A stretch of DNA of 9,376 nt from Oscillospiraceae bacterium (GCA_900768705.1 CAAGEB010000111.1:1-9376); one strand, 5' to 3'. Counted from the stretch's first letter, positions 1-6,471 are shown. Made by a program: numbers and translations. The notes: generated from the sequence alone by a model not told the origin.

Positions 1-100
1 CCTCCTCGTAAGGCATACAGCCTTACTTCGTCGGCTTTCCTCGCATTCGGCGCGCTCTACTCATTTTCACTTTTCAAACCGGTTTTTAGAGATTCCCATA
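1..100 (-). repeat. Dispersed repeat, left copy (inverted relative to 9259-9358)
   Basis: Reverse-complementing 1-100 and laying it on 9259-9358 gives an ungapped alignment with 14 mismatches in 100. Blocks at both ends of the unit are almost unchanged and the middle is more divergent. The inner boundary is sharp, at about base 100, where the flanks stop matching. The outer end runs off the window. The unit contains a hairpin at 8-26: arms GTAAGGC and GCCTTAC of 7 bp around a 5-base loop. A second hairpin that is perfect in the right copy has three mismatches here. This copy sits inside a phosphoesterase reading frame. It could be a MITE or REP-like element, or a structured repeat at an assembly break. 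I do not recognise the family. Confidence 0.85.
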
Positions 101-144
101 TACTTTTTATATTCGCCATGGAGGTCGCTGATTACATAGGTCAA
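67..144 (-). pseudogene. Metallophosphoesterase (Ser/Thr phosphatase-like), 5' stub cut by repeat
   Basis: On the minus strand an AAAGGAG box lies 8 bases before a TTG start at 144-142. The frame reads MTYVISDLHGEYKKYM and then continues into the repeat as GISKNRFEK and a TGA at 69-67. The start followed by V-I-S-D-L-H-G-E-Y is the first metal-binding motif (DxHG) of calcineurin-like metallophosphoesterases, which in this family sits at the extreme N-terminus. These enzymes are normally a few hundred residues long and carry GDxxDRG, GNHE and later His motifs, none of which is present. Homology to the other repeat copy begins at about base 100, exactly where the phosphatase-like sequence ends. 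The start codon lies 44 bases after the stop of the upstream gene (189-728) on the same strand, so the two were probably one operon. The product is a dead fragment. The rest of the gene, if it survives, is beyond the left edge. Confidence 0.7.
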
Positions 145-188
145 TAAATCATCTCCTTTCATCAATTAATTCATTGTTTGTGCATATT

Positions 189-728
189 TCAAGTGTTTTT
201 ATCTTTCCACCGCTGAAGAATTGCCTTAATTTCAGCTATTGTCTCGCTGTCCTCATTCTTTCTGTTCAAAAGAACAATTTCAGCCAGAGTTTTGAACATA
301 TCGGGAGCGGACATTTCGGAATTAGTTGAGGTTTCACCGGTTTTGCCCACATTCAGACTCTCTTCCTTCAGATAGTCATAATAATTTTGCCATATCAGTA
401 ATATATAAACCTGCTTTTTAAGACGAGAAAGCTTGTGACTTTCGGATAATATTTCGTGGATTTTTTGCCATAACCCATAGAAAAGCCGCTTATTTGACGG
501 ATCAAGCCGCAGCTGCATAGCATTCGGCACAGATAGCTCTTCGCCGCTTTTCGGAAGTATGGAGACTTCTTCAAAAATTTTCTCCCACTTTTCGTCTTTT
601 GTCTGCGCAGCAACACCAAGCGCAATGCTTGTGAATTCGGATCTGCTCATTGGGGTTAGCTCTTTAATCTTTTGCTCTAAGACCATGTGGGAATACTGCG
701 GTTTTATTGACTCAACAACAACAGACAT
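189..728 (-). CDS. Hypothetical protein, 179 aa
   Basis: I do not recognise this protein. The start is taken at the ATG at 728-726 (protein begins MSVVVESIKPQ) because GGAGG lies at 743-739, ten bases upstream, and a good promoter (804-833) lies between this start and the longer in-frame ATG at 875, which would place that start upstream of the transcript. The product is soluble and mostly helical in appearance, rich in Glu, Lys, Leu and Ser, with no signal peptide or membrane segment. A central stretch of Arg/Lys and aromatic residues (residues ~80-120, with W-Q-K-I-H and W-Q-N-Y-Y-D-Y) is followed by a polar Gly/Thr/Ser/Asn linker (~130-140) and a C-terminal amphipathic helix ending in R-W-K-D-K. 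It is the first gene of a unit whose second gene is the broken phosphoesterase, so a role with that enzyme is possible. That is inference only. Confidence 0.75.
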   Translation of the reverse strand: MSVVVESIKPQYSHMVLEQKIKELTPMSRSEFTSIALGVAAQTKDEKWEKIFEEVSILPKSGEELSVPNAMQLRLDPSNKRLFYGLWQKIHEILSESHKLSRLKKQVYILLIWQNYYDYLKEESLNVGKTGETSTNSEMSAPDMFKTLAEIVLLNRKNEDSETIAEIKAILQRWKDKNT

Positions 729-803
729 ATTTATATTTCCTCCATTATCAAAAAATTTAATTTCCAAACATTTTTCATGTATCGGAAATAACTCGGTGTC
801 TGT

Positions 804-833
804 ATAATACCATATTACAGCGCAGAATGTCAA
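804..833 (-). promoter_or_regulatory. Sigma-A promoter for the 189-728 gene
   Basis: On the minus strand TTGACA (833-828) and TATTAT (809-804) are separated by 18 bases. TGG directly precedes the -10, giving an extended -10. Transcription would begin near 797, leaving a leader of about 70 bases before the ATG at 728. Its position excludes the longer alternative start at 875. Confidence 0.75.
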
Positions 834-848
834 GCAAATTTTCGAATT

Positions 849-863
849 ACAAATAATATTTGT
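849..863. promoter_or_regulatory. 15-bp palindrome between divergent promoters (possible operator)
   Basis: ACAAATA-A-TATTTGT is a perfect palindrome. Its right part, extended to the 12-mer ATAATATTTGTG (853-864), recurs directly at 895-906, 42 bp further on. Both copies lie between the minus-strand promoter (804-833) and the plus-strand promoter (929-957), upstream of each -35. That is suitable for a regulator binding both, but AT-rich intergenic DNA yields such motifs by chance and no regulator gene is adjacent. Confidence 0.35.
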
Positions 864-928
864 GTATTTCGGCATTCAATGTCATCAGTTGTTGATAATA
901 TTTGTGCGTTTTTTTGCGTGCTTTGCTA

Positions 929-957
929 TTGACATTTTTAAACGATTGCGATATAAT
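929..957 (+). promoter_or_regulatory. Perfect consensus sigma-A promoter
   Basis: TTGACA (929-934) and TATAAT (952-957) are separated by 17 bases, an exact match to the sigma-A consensus. The start site is expected near 964. It drives the short unit that ends at the terminator at 1325-1367, a transcript of roughly 400 bases. Confidence 0.85.
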
Positions 958-975
958 ATATGTAGAACACCGTTT

Positions 976-1002
976 AAACACCATAGGAACACAATGGTGT
1001 TT
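976..1002 (+). promoter_or_regulatory. Leader hairpin in the 5' UTR of the small-ORF unit
   Basis: AAACACCAT (976-984) pairs perfectly over 9 bp with ATGGTGTTT (994-1002) around the 9-base loop AGGAACACA. It begins about 12 bases after the predicted transcription start and lies before the AAAGGAG box at 1016-1022. No U-run follows, so it is not a terminator. It may protect the 5' end or act in translational or transcriptional control. It matches no riboswitch class I know. Confidence 0.55.
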
Positions 1003-1033
1003 CTGTCAGAAAAAGAAAGGAGATATCATCAGA

Positions 1034-1108
1034 ATGAAACATCACTACTAGCTAGCATCAGAAAATCATGTAGCAACTAAAAAAATTAATGTAAAGGAGA
1101 TTTTATGA
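1034..1108 (+). other. Micro-ORF MKHHY with in-frame amber, frame open to an ATGA overlap
   Basis: ATG at 1034 follows AAAGGAG (1016-1022) with an 11-base gap, slightly long. It reads Met-Lys-His-His-Tyr and then TAG at 1049-1051. The same frame is then open for 18 further sense codons (LASENHVATKKINVKEIL) to a TGA at 1106-1108, which overlaps the ATG of the next ORF as ATGA. Three readings are possible: a five-residue leader peptide, a 24-codon coupled peptide gene inactivated by an amber mutation, or chance. A perfect promoter and a hairpin precede it. The sequence cannot decide between these. Confidence 0.3.
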
Positions 1109-1293
1109 TTTTAACCGTATTCTCGCATATTGGAGACACTCTTAGTATCACAGAAGCATATTCCCGCTTAATATCCATCTATAAGGGGTTGGGAAAGCCT
1201 TATCCTGAAAACCGAGCTGCAGCTTCTCTCGGAGGTAGTGTTTCCAATGGCGTCATAGTCCTGAACAACGGATTCTACACAAGAATTAAATGA
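1105..1293 (+). CDS. Small hypothetical protein, 62 aa
   Basis: ATG at 1105 follows an AAAGGAG box (GGAG at 1096-1099) by 5 bases, close to the Firmicutes optimum. The unit has its own consensus promoter and a strong terminator, so it is probably expressed. I do not recognise the product. It begins MILTVFSHIGDTL, has a likely helix (S-I-T-E-A-Y-S-R-L-I-S-I-Y), then a Pro/Gly-containing turn and a small-residue stretch with a Gly-Gly at residues 43-44. It has no membrane segment or signal peptide. One base out of frame at its 3' end, codons from 1280 read QELNDFMAKTF and stop at 1313-1315. That looks like a natural C-terminus, so the ORF may be a frameshifted or internally deleted remnant. It could equally be an intact small peptide gene. 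Confidence 0.45.
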   Translation: MILTVFSHIGDTLSITEAYSRLISIYKGLGKPYPENRAAASLGGSVSNGVIVLNNGFYTRIK

Positions 1294-1324
1294 TTTTATG
1301 GCTAAAACATTTTAAGGAACTGTA

Positions 1325-1367
1325 AAAAACGGCTGCTGTCTCAAAAAAGTAGACAGCAGCCGTTTTT
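1325..1367. terminator. Strong bidirectional intrinsic terminator
   Basis: A perfect 17-bp stem (1325-1341 with 1351-1367) surrounds a 9-base loop. The GC-rich core CGGCTGCTGTCT is flanked by A-run and T-run arms, so each strand ends in a U-tract. It terminates the plus-strand small-ORF unit and, read on the other strand, the glycosyltransferase operon, whose stop codon lies 66 bases away at 1433. Confidence 0.92.
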
Positions 1368-1432
1368 GTGATATAATGAACATAAATTTCAATATAAAAA
1401 AGCCGCCTAATTTTATAAAAATGGCAAAAAGC

Positions 1433-2134
1433 TTATGACCCCGTATTATGTCTGCTGCCGAAGAATATGTACCGGATATGCCGCAGACCGTCCCGGAATG
1501 TGCGCAGATGTGACCTGCCGCTGCGTCCGTCGGGGCTTAGCGTAACGGGTATCTCGGCGATAGCTGCGCCCGAGAGCGCAAATTTCCCGATGATCTCGGT
1601 GGCAAACTCCATGCCGCTGCAGCAAAGCCCCAGCGCAAGCGCCTTCTCTCTGTCGAAGCCGCGAATGCCGCAGTGAAAGTCCCTCACCTTTGTGTGAAAC
1701 CGCAGTCTGCCCAGCATAGAGAGTACAGGCACTCCGATGTACTTGTGCGAAAACGGCATTGCGCCCTTTGCGATATTGTCAAGGCGGCAGCCCATAACTA
1801 AGGGATACCCCTCACGCAGCTTCTCGATAAAGCCGTCCAGGTGAAAAAAATCATAGCTCATATCACAGTCGCCCATGATGATATACTTTCCGAGAGCGGC
1901 TTTAATTCCGCCGATAAGGGCGTTTCCATAGCCTCGCTCGGTTACGCTCACCACACGGGCTCCGGCTTCTTCTGCAAGTGCCGCCGAATTGTCGGTGCTG
2001 CCGTTGTCGGCAATCAGCACTTCACCGTAAACGCCGCTTTCCGCAAGGAACTGCCGTGCCTGTTGAACGCAGTGCGCCACGGTCTGCTGCTCGTTTAAAC
2101 ATGGCATGAGGATAGTCAGTTCAATTTCGTCCAT
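1433..2134 (-). CDS. Family 2 glycosyltransferase (polyprenyl-phosphate sugar synthase type), 233 aa
   Basis: The start is the ATG at 2134-2132, with AGGAGG just upstream. An in-frame extension to 2236 is antisense to nothing useful and lies inside the preceding gene. GT-A fold motifs are visible in order: PCLNE (residues 11-15), DNGSTDNS (43-50, nucleotide binding), RGYGNALIGG (67-76), the metal-binding DCD (89-91) and RDFHCGIRGF (151-160). Then come GMEFATEI (174-181) and EIPVTLSPDGRSGRS (194-208). This set is typical of dolichyl/polyprenyl-phosphate mannose or glucose synthase-like enzymes, which transfer a nucleotide sugar to a lipid phosphate on the cytoplasmic membrane face. Many relatives carry C-terminal membrane helices. 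This one ends at 233 aa with no such domain. Its start overlaps the end of the upstream membrane protein by 14 bp, indicating translational coupling. Sugar and lipid specificity cannot be read from the sequence. Confidence 0.88.
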   Translation of the reverse strand: MDEIELTILMPCLNEQQTVAHCVQQARQFLAESGVYGEVLIADNGSTDNSAALAEEAGARVVSVTERGYGNALIGGIKAALGKYIIMGDCDMSYDFFHLDGFIEKLREGYPLVMGCRLDNIAKGAMPFSHKYIGVPVLSMLGRLRFHTKVRDFHCGIRGFDREKALALGLCCSGMEFATEIIGKFALSGAAIAEIPVTLSPDGRSGRSHLRTFRDGLRHIRYIFFGSRHNTGS

Positions 2135-3449
2135 GCTTTTTTCCTCCTTTTGCGGGGGATTTTTTCTTTTTGGGGCGAAACTCCAGTGAAAACCACAGCA
2201 TAGCAAACACCGCCAAGATAGAAGAAGCAAGCGCACGGTAAGTGAAAAATTCGTGCAGATAGGAGTGATTGTTCAGCAGGAAAAATCTCACAAAGGGCAG
2301 TGCGCCGAGTATCAGCATAGTGAGAGTAAAGCTGCGGTCGAACTTCTCACGGCAGCGGAACAGGTAAAAAACAGCACCGAACACCACCGCCGAAACAATC
2401 AGCCCGGCGGCGATATTGCCCCACGACACTCTCTCATATCCGCCGAAAAGCGTGGAAATGTTCGCCAGCGGCGCAAGGAAGAACTGAGCCACGGGATTAA
2501 GCTCCTCGGCTTCGCCCACCATGCGCACCTCGGCGGAGGCAAGCGCAGTCGCAAATTTGTTCTCGCCTGTGACGATACTTGCGGCACTCCACTTCACAAG
2601 GTACGCTCCTGCGTAGGACAGTAACCACGCCCCGCCGCACTTCATTGAAAGACTAAGGCAGCCCCTGAACCCGGGCAGCCTGTTTTCCTGTTTTCTCATA
2701 ATAAATACAATCAGCAGCGGAATAAGTATCGTCAGCGTTTCGCAGGTGAGGAAGTCGAAGAAAGCTATCATCACGCCCGAAATTACCGCAAGTATCGAAA
2801 GTGCGCTGTCATTCTTTTCAAACAGGATATATAACGGGAGCAGCGCAAGCGTCACCAGCACGGCGGGCTGATATTCCAGCGACAGACCGATATTCCACAC
2901 GTGAACGCACAGAAACGCCGCGACAAGCGCACCCGCCGCAAAATACTGCCGCTTTTTTATCAGCAGAGCGGCATTTACCGCAAGCAGCACAAACGCCGCT
3001 ATCATTCCAATAAGCTTGATACCGCCAACATCCGTAAAGAGCATAAGCGGACGAATAACCGCCGCCGTGCCGTGCCAGTAGCGGGAGTAGTCGGTGTTCG
3101 GGTCGGCTGTACCCTCAACGGCGCAGTAAAAGCCCCAATTCTCGCCGAGGTCTTCCTCGCCGTCGTTGCCATCGTAGTAGGCGGTGTTCAGCGTGGAAAC
3201 AAGCGGATCTGTGCCCATGTTCCATGTCACATTCAGCAGAATCACATCGGCATAGTTGTCCTGAATGAGCCGCAGTTCCGCTTCGTTGACGTAAGGGGGC
3301 TTGTCCTTGAAAAACATCACGCTCTCGTACATGTTGTCATGAATGCGCTCGTTAGGGATAGCCGCCGCAGCGACCAGCGCCGCCCACAGCGCCAGCAGCA
3401 CCGCCGCAAAAACGGCGGCGCGGCGGAGTATAGACAGAAAGATTTTCAT
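2121..3449 (-). CDS. Polytopic membrane protein, GT-C-like glycosyltransferase candidate, 442 aa
   Basis: ATG at 3449-3447 follows a GAGG box. The first membrane segment (residues ~8-31) is very Ala/Leu rich and is followed by a large extracytoplasmic loop (~32-142) containing PNERIHDNMYES and YSRYWHGTAAVIRPL. About nine more membrane segments follow (~143-165, 168-185, 195-210, 216-232, 236-251, 271-287, 344-365, 374-392, 403-421). The C-terminus is a Lys-rich cytoplasmic tail. A big first loop with acidic and aromatic residues plus ~10 helices is the architecture of GT-C enzymes that use polyprenyl-phosphate sugars. I see no diagnostic motif that names a family, so this is inferred mainly from architecture and from coupling to the GT2 gene. 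The start of the gene is strikingly GC-rich (GCC/GCG codons) compared with the dockerin gene next door. It could also be a flippase or a membrane protein of unknown function. Confidence 0.8.
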   Translation of the reverse strand: MKIFLSILRRAAVFAAVLLALWAALVAAAAIPNERIHDNMYESVMFFKDKPPYVNEAELRLIQDNYADVILLNVTWNMGTDPLVSTLNTAYYDGNDGEEDLGENWGFYCAVEGTADPNTDYSRYWHGTAAVIRPLMLFTDVGGIKLIGMIAAFVLLAVNAALLIKKRQYFAAGALVAAFLCVHVWNIGLSLEYQPAVLVTLALLPLYILFEKNDSALSILAVISGVMIAFFDFLTCETLTILIPLLIVFIMRKQENRLPGFRGCLSLSMKCGGAWLLSYAGAYLVKWSAASIVTGENKFATALASAEVRMVGEAEELNPVAQFFLAPLANISTLFGGYERVSWGNIAAGLIVSAVVFGAVFYLFRCREKFDRSFTLTMLILGALPFVRFFLLNNHSYLHEFFTYRALASSILAVFAMLWFSLEFRPKKKKSPAKGGKKHGRN

Positions 3450-3478
3450 ATTTTACCTCACAGAAATTCATTAAACCC

Positions 3479-3508
3479 ATTTTACCATAATTCGGGGATT
3501 TATGTCAA
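3479..3508 (-). promoter_or_regulatory. Sigma-A promoter of the glycosyltransferase operon
   Basis: On the minus strand TTGACA (3508-3503) and TAAAAT (3484-3479) are 18 bases apart, with TGG before the -10. The layout matches the promoter at 804-833. The predicted start near 3472 leaves a short leader of about 23 bases containing the ribosome binding site. Confidence 0.7.
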
Positions 3509-3570
3509 TACATATCAAAATTTATTTTTCACCTTTTTGGGTGAGTTGTTAAAAATCGTTCCAAATTGTA

Positions 3571-3599
3571 TTGACACATCGGTTTTTTTGGTGTATAAT
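3571..3599 (+). promoter_or_regulatory. Perfect consensus sigma-A promoter of the dockerin gene
   Basis: TTGACA (3571-3576) and TATAAT (3594-3599) are 17 bases apart, an exact consensus match. The start near 3606 leaves about 40 bases before the ATG at 3646, with AAAGGA at 3631-3636 as the binding site. It is divergent from the promoter at 3479-3508, about 60 bp between the two -35 boxes. Confidence 0.85.
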
Positions 3600-3645
3600 T
3601 GTAATAACATTAGTGCTAAACGCACATACGAAAGGATGATTTATT

Positions 3646-6276
3646 ATGTTTATGAAACGACTAAAGGGGCTGCTTGCCATGGTGCTTGCCGGCTCGATTG
3701 CAACAACGGCGATTCCGCTTTCGGCTTCGGCGACAATTAGCGGAGATATCGATGTAGTGGACGGAGGAACTGTAAAACCGAATGATATAACATGTACCTC
3801 TGGTGATTACAGCTTCGGAGAACCTTCACATAGTGTAATATCCGGTGACCTTGGCTCAAATAATTTGTGGGCGATTAATGCCGACAAAGGCGGAACCGAG
3901 AGCGGTTATATTATTACAACTGCTAAAGGTGATGAACTGGCTGAGAAGCTTTACGGCTTAAAAGAAAGCTCGACGGAATATGAGAATGTTAAAATAAAAA
4001 ATTCGCATAAGGTGCTGGTTACCACTGCCGACCCTTCGGTAACAGATACAGATGTTTCCGGTGCAGCAAATGTATCGGAGTTCCCGCATGAAATCAGCTT
4101 ATCGAGCGTCGGTTTCACACCGATAAACAACTCGCTTCAGGAAGCAACCTGGACTGTATGGTATGGGGCGGAATTCGGCAATACTGTTGACAGTGGTAAT
4201 GCGTATAAGGGTGACTCATACGCCATTTCGTCAGACAAAATAAAAATTCCGATGTCAACCGTCGAAAATATTTATAAACCGGTGTCTGGCGGAAGCACTA
4301 TTCCGTTCGGACATGGCGTAACCATAATTCAGCTTCAGAACAGCTACAAGACCTTTGAAATCCCCGTGTATAACGGCTGGGGCGAAGCAACCAACCAAAA
4401 AATAAGCGTAACCGAAACGAATACCGATAGCGCGCTAAAAGACCTCAACGGTGCGGCGCTCAAAGGTAAATATGTTCTCGTTTATGACGAAACCCAGTAC
4501 AACAACAATAGTAATTATATTACAAACAAAGACGAGTTGTGGAGCGTTATTGGAGATGTTGCCGCCGAAAATGGCACATTTGATGTCAGCAAGGCAAAGC
4601 TTGTAAGATATGTTAAATATAACGCTGTTATAGGTTATTTCACCTCAGTCGATTTGCTTAATGAAGTCGAAGATAACCAAGACATAAATTATCTCAACGA
4701 AAGAAAGGATTCCGGCAGTATCTGGAAATTATATTGCGAAGTAATAAACCCCACTGGCTCATACACATATCATAAATTCGTATACGGTGATTCTTTCGAT
4801 GCCGAAATCAAGGAATTTCTGAATAAATACGACTGTGACACGGTCTACTTGAGCAATAAGACAGAGTTACATATAACCGCAACAGACCCCTCAACGAAGG
4901 CTGACCAGGACGGCTGTATCGAACTTGAAAGCACAAATGATGTGCGGCAGTACATTACCATTAATACCGACAAACAATATCCTGTAAAGGTTTCAGACCT
5001 TGCCGCCAAGCTGACAGCTGAAATCAGTCCGACGGCAGGTATGAAGTATAACAAGGATGAGTGGGAATTATGGCCTTGCTATACCTCTACCGGCTCAATA
5101 ACCATGGATAGAAAAGCAACTGTTGCCGACCCCGCAGCGGATATAGGCATTACACATTACGAATTAGCCCCGGAGCAGGGACGCAATGATCTTCTCGTTT
5201 ATTTCAAGCAGATTGCTATCGCCCCTGCTGTGGAAGTGACCGCGCCGGTTGTTGGCAATGCACCCTCTACGGAATTCACCACTACCGATAATGTCGGCGG
5301 ATATACCGTTGAAAGCGTTAAGTGGTTTGACGGCGAAACAAAGCTCACCGCAAGCGACACTTTCGCGGGCGGAAAGCAGTACACCGTTAAGGTAACGCTC
5401 AAGCCCGATACAGGTTTACAATTCATCGACGACACAAAGGTAACTATCAACGGCAATGCCGTTTCAAAAACGCTCAATGAGGACGGCACTCTTACAGTTT
5501 CCTATACATTCGCCAGAACAGCCGGCAATCCCGGAAGCGGAAGTGGAAGCGGAAGCAGCGGTTCTTCATCTTCAACAACTCCCTCCTACGACCCCAACAA
5601 GCCCATGATCGACGGCGAAGAAAAGAGCTGGTCTGATGTGGCAAAGGACATCGAAAATCTCGGCGAGGGCGATACCAAAACTATTACTTTGGGCAACGAC
5701 AAGAGAATTCCTGCCGATGTAATCAAGGCAATTAAGGACAGCAAAGCAATTATTACATTCAACATTAACAGCGTTTTCAGCTGGACGGTTGACGGTTCAA
5801 CGCTTACGGACGGCGATATTGGTGATTATGATTTCTCGGTTGAGTTAATAACAGCAACAGGCACGGAAATACTCCGAGGAAACATCGGAACGAGCTTCAA
5901 AATTGGCAATGTCACCGATAAAGCAACCCTTAACATCAAGCTTAATAAGCAATACTCACAGCAATTTGCAAATCTTTTCAAACAGATTGACGGAAAGCTT
6001 GTTTTCGTGGATAATGTGAAGATTGACGAAAACGGCAAAGCAATCGGACTTGAGGTAAGTGAAAGCGGCGAGTATGTTTTGATGGTCGGCAAATTCAGCG
6101 ACAGACCCGGCGATATTGATAACAACGGCGAACTTGACGCAAGGGACGCAGCTGCGGTATTGCGGGATCTGATTGGACTTGAAAAGGGTGCAAATCCCGA
6201 AATGGCAGACTTTAACGGCGACAGTGAGCTTGACGCCAGAGACGCAGCGGCTATATTAAGAAAGCTTATTTCGTAA
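3646..6276 (+). CDS. Secreted dockerin-containing protein, 876 aa
   Basis: The N-terminus is a Sec signal peptide: KRLKG, then the hydrophobic stretch LLAMVLAGSIATTAI, then A-S-A with cleavage expected after residue 29. Residues 30-525 match nothing I recognise and contain no glycoside hydrolase, CBM, protease or cohesin motif that I can see. Residues ~526-625 form an Ig-like beta domain of the kind common in Ruminococcus surface proteins (V-T-A-P-V-V-G, then V-K-V-T-L-K-P-D-T-G, V-T-I-N-G and V-S-Y-T-F). A Gly/Ser/Thr linker (~627-650) is followed by a second beta-rich domain (~652-818). The type I dockerin occupies ~820-876, with two calcium loops DIDNNGELDARD and DFNGDSELDARD, each followed by an AAAxLRxLI helix. 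By family knowledge, the dockerin anchors the protein to a cohesin-bearing scaffoldin at the cell surface. ATG 3646 is chosen because AAAGGA lies nine bases upstream; ATG 3652 is possible. Confidence 0.92.
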   Translation: MFMKRLKGLLAMVLAGSIATTAIPLSASATISGDIDVVDGGTVKPNDITCTSGDYSFGEPSHSVISGDLGSNNLWAINADKGGTESGYIITTAKGDELAEKLYGLKESSTEYENVKIKNSHKVLVTTADPSVTDTDVSGAANVSEFPHEISLSSVGFTPINNSLQEATWTVWYGAEFGNTVDSGNAYKGDSYAISSDKIKIPMSTVENIYKPVSGGSTIPFGHGVTIIQLQNSYKTFEIPVYNGWGEATNQKISVTETNTDSALKDLNGAALKGKYVLVYDETQYNNNSNYITNKDELWSVIGDVAAENGTFDVSKAKLVRYVKYNAVIGYFTSVDLLNEVEDNQDINYLNERKDSGSIWKLYCEVINPTGSYTYHKFVYGDSFDAEIKEFLNKYDCDTVYLSNKTELHITATDPSTKADQDGCIELESTNDVRQYITINTDKQYPVKVSDLAAKLTAEISPTAGMKYNKDEWELWPCYTSTGSITMDRKATVADPAADIGITHYELAPEQGRNDLLVYFKQIAIAPAVEVTAPVVGNAPSTEFTTTDNVGGYTVESVKWFDGETKLTASDTFAGGKQYTVKVTLKPDTGLQFIDDTKVTINGNAVSKTLNEDGTLTVSYTFARTAGNPGSGSGSGSSGSSSSTTPSYDPNKPMIDGEEKSWSDVAKDIENLGEGDTKTITLGNDKRIPADVIKAIKDSKAIITFNINSVFSWTVDGSTLTDGDIGDYDFSVELITATGTEILRGNIGTSFKIGNVTDKATLNIKLNKQYSQQFANLFKQIDGKLVFVDNVKIDENGKAIGLEVSESGEYVLMVGKFSDRPGDIDNNGELDARDAAAVLRDLIGLEKGANPEMADFNGDSELDARDAAAILRKLIS

Positions 6277-6297
6277 TAAGCAGGCAGTTAAGGCAAG

Positions 6298-6325
6298 AAT
6301 GCCCGTGCAGTTCGCACGGGCATTT
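6298..6325 (+). terminator. Intrinsic terminator after the dockerin gene
   Basis: AATGCCCGTGC (6298-6308) pairs over 11 bp with GCACGGGCATT (6314-6324) around the loop AGTTC. It lies 21 bases after the stop codon. The T-tail is short (TTT and then CGGCTT), so termination may be partial. Confidence 0.8.
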
Positions 6326-6471
6326 CGGCTTGTCGAAAAAGTCTGTATTTCTGTTTATTCACCATTCAATATTAATTATTCATTTAAATAAACCCTCTTC
6401 ACTTCACCCACTCACCTTGCCTTCGCCATCCACTCTTCTTTATGTTTCATAAGTATGTCCACATAAAAATC
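6326..6471. other. AT-rich intergenic stretch, no gene seen
   Basis: Together with the doubtful minus-strand remnant to its right, this forms the longest stretch without a confident gene. It contains an AT-rich tract at about 6366-6390 and a pyrimidine-rich run at ~6390-6440. On the minus strand a 12-codon frame beginning ATGAAACATAAAGAAGAG can be read, but it has no binding site. I see no promoter, repeat or RNA structure here. Confidence 0.5.

Noticed and set aside
862..1080. 72-codon plus-strand frame covering the 929-957 promoter
   Set aside because: The consensus promoter and leader hairpin lie inside it and its start has no binding site; it would be upstream of its own likely transcript.
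1372..1377. TATAAT just after the bidirectional terminator
   Set aside because: No -35 at a workable distance and no gene follows on that strand.
3530..3545. CACC/GGTG mini-hairpin between the divergent promoters at 3479-3599
   Set aside because: Four base pairs only; too weak to claim an operator or terminator.
2901..3740. Long plus-strand open frame (279 codons) opposite the membrane protein gene
   Set aside because: It is antisense to a gene with clear membrane topology, promoter and binding site, has a basic low-complexity composition and runs into the dockerin gene start in another frame.
5199..5489. Minus-strand frames inside the dockerin gene (also 4845-5054 and 5826-6125)
   Set aside because: All lie antisense to the well-supported dockerin protein and show Ser/Val/Leu-rich antisense composition.
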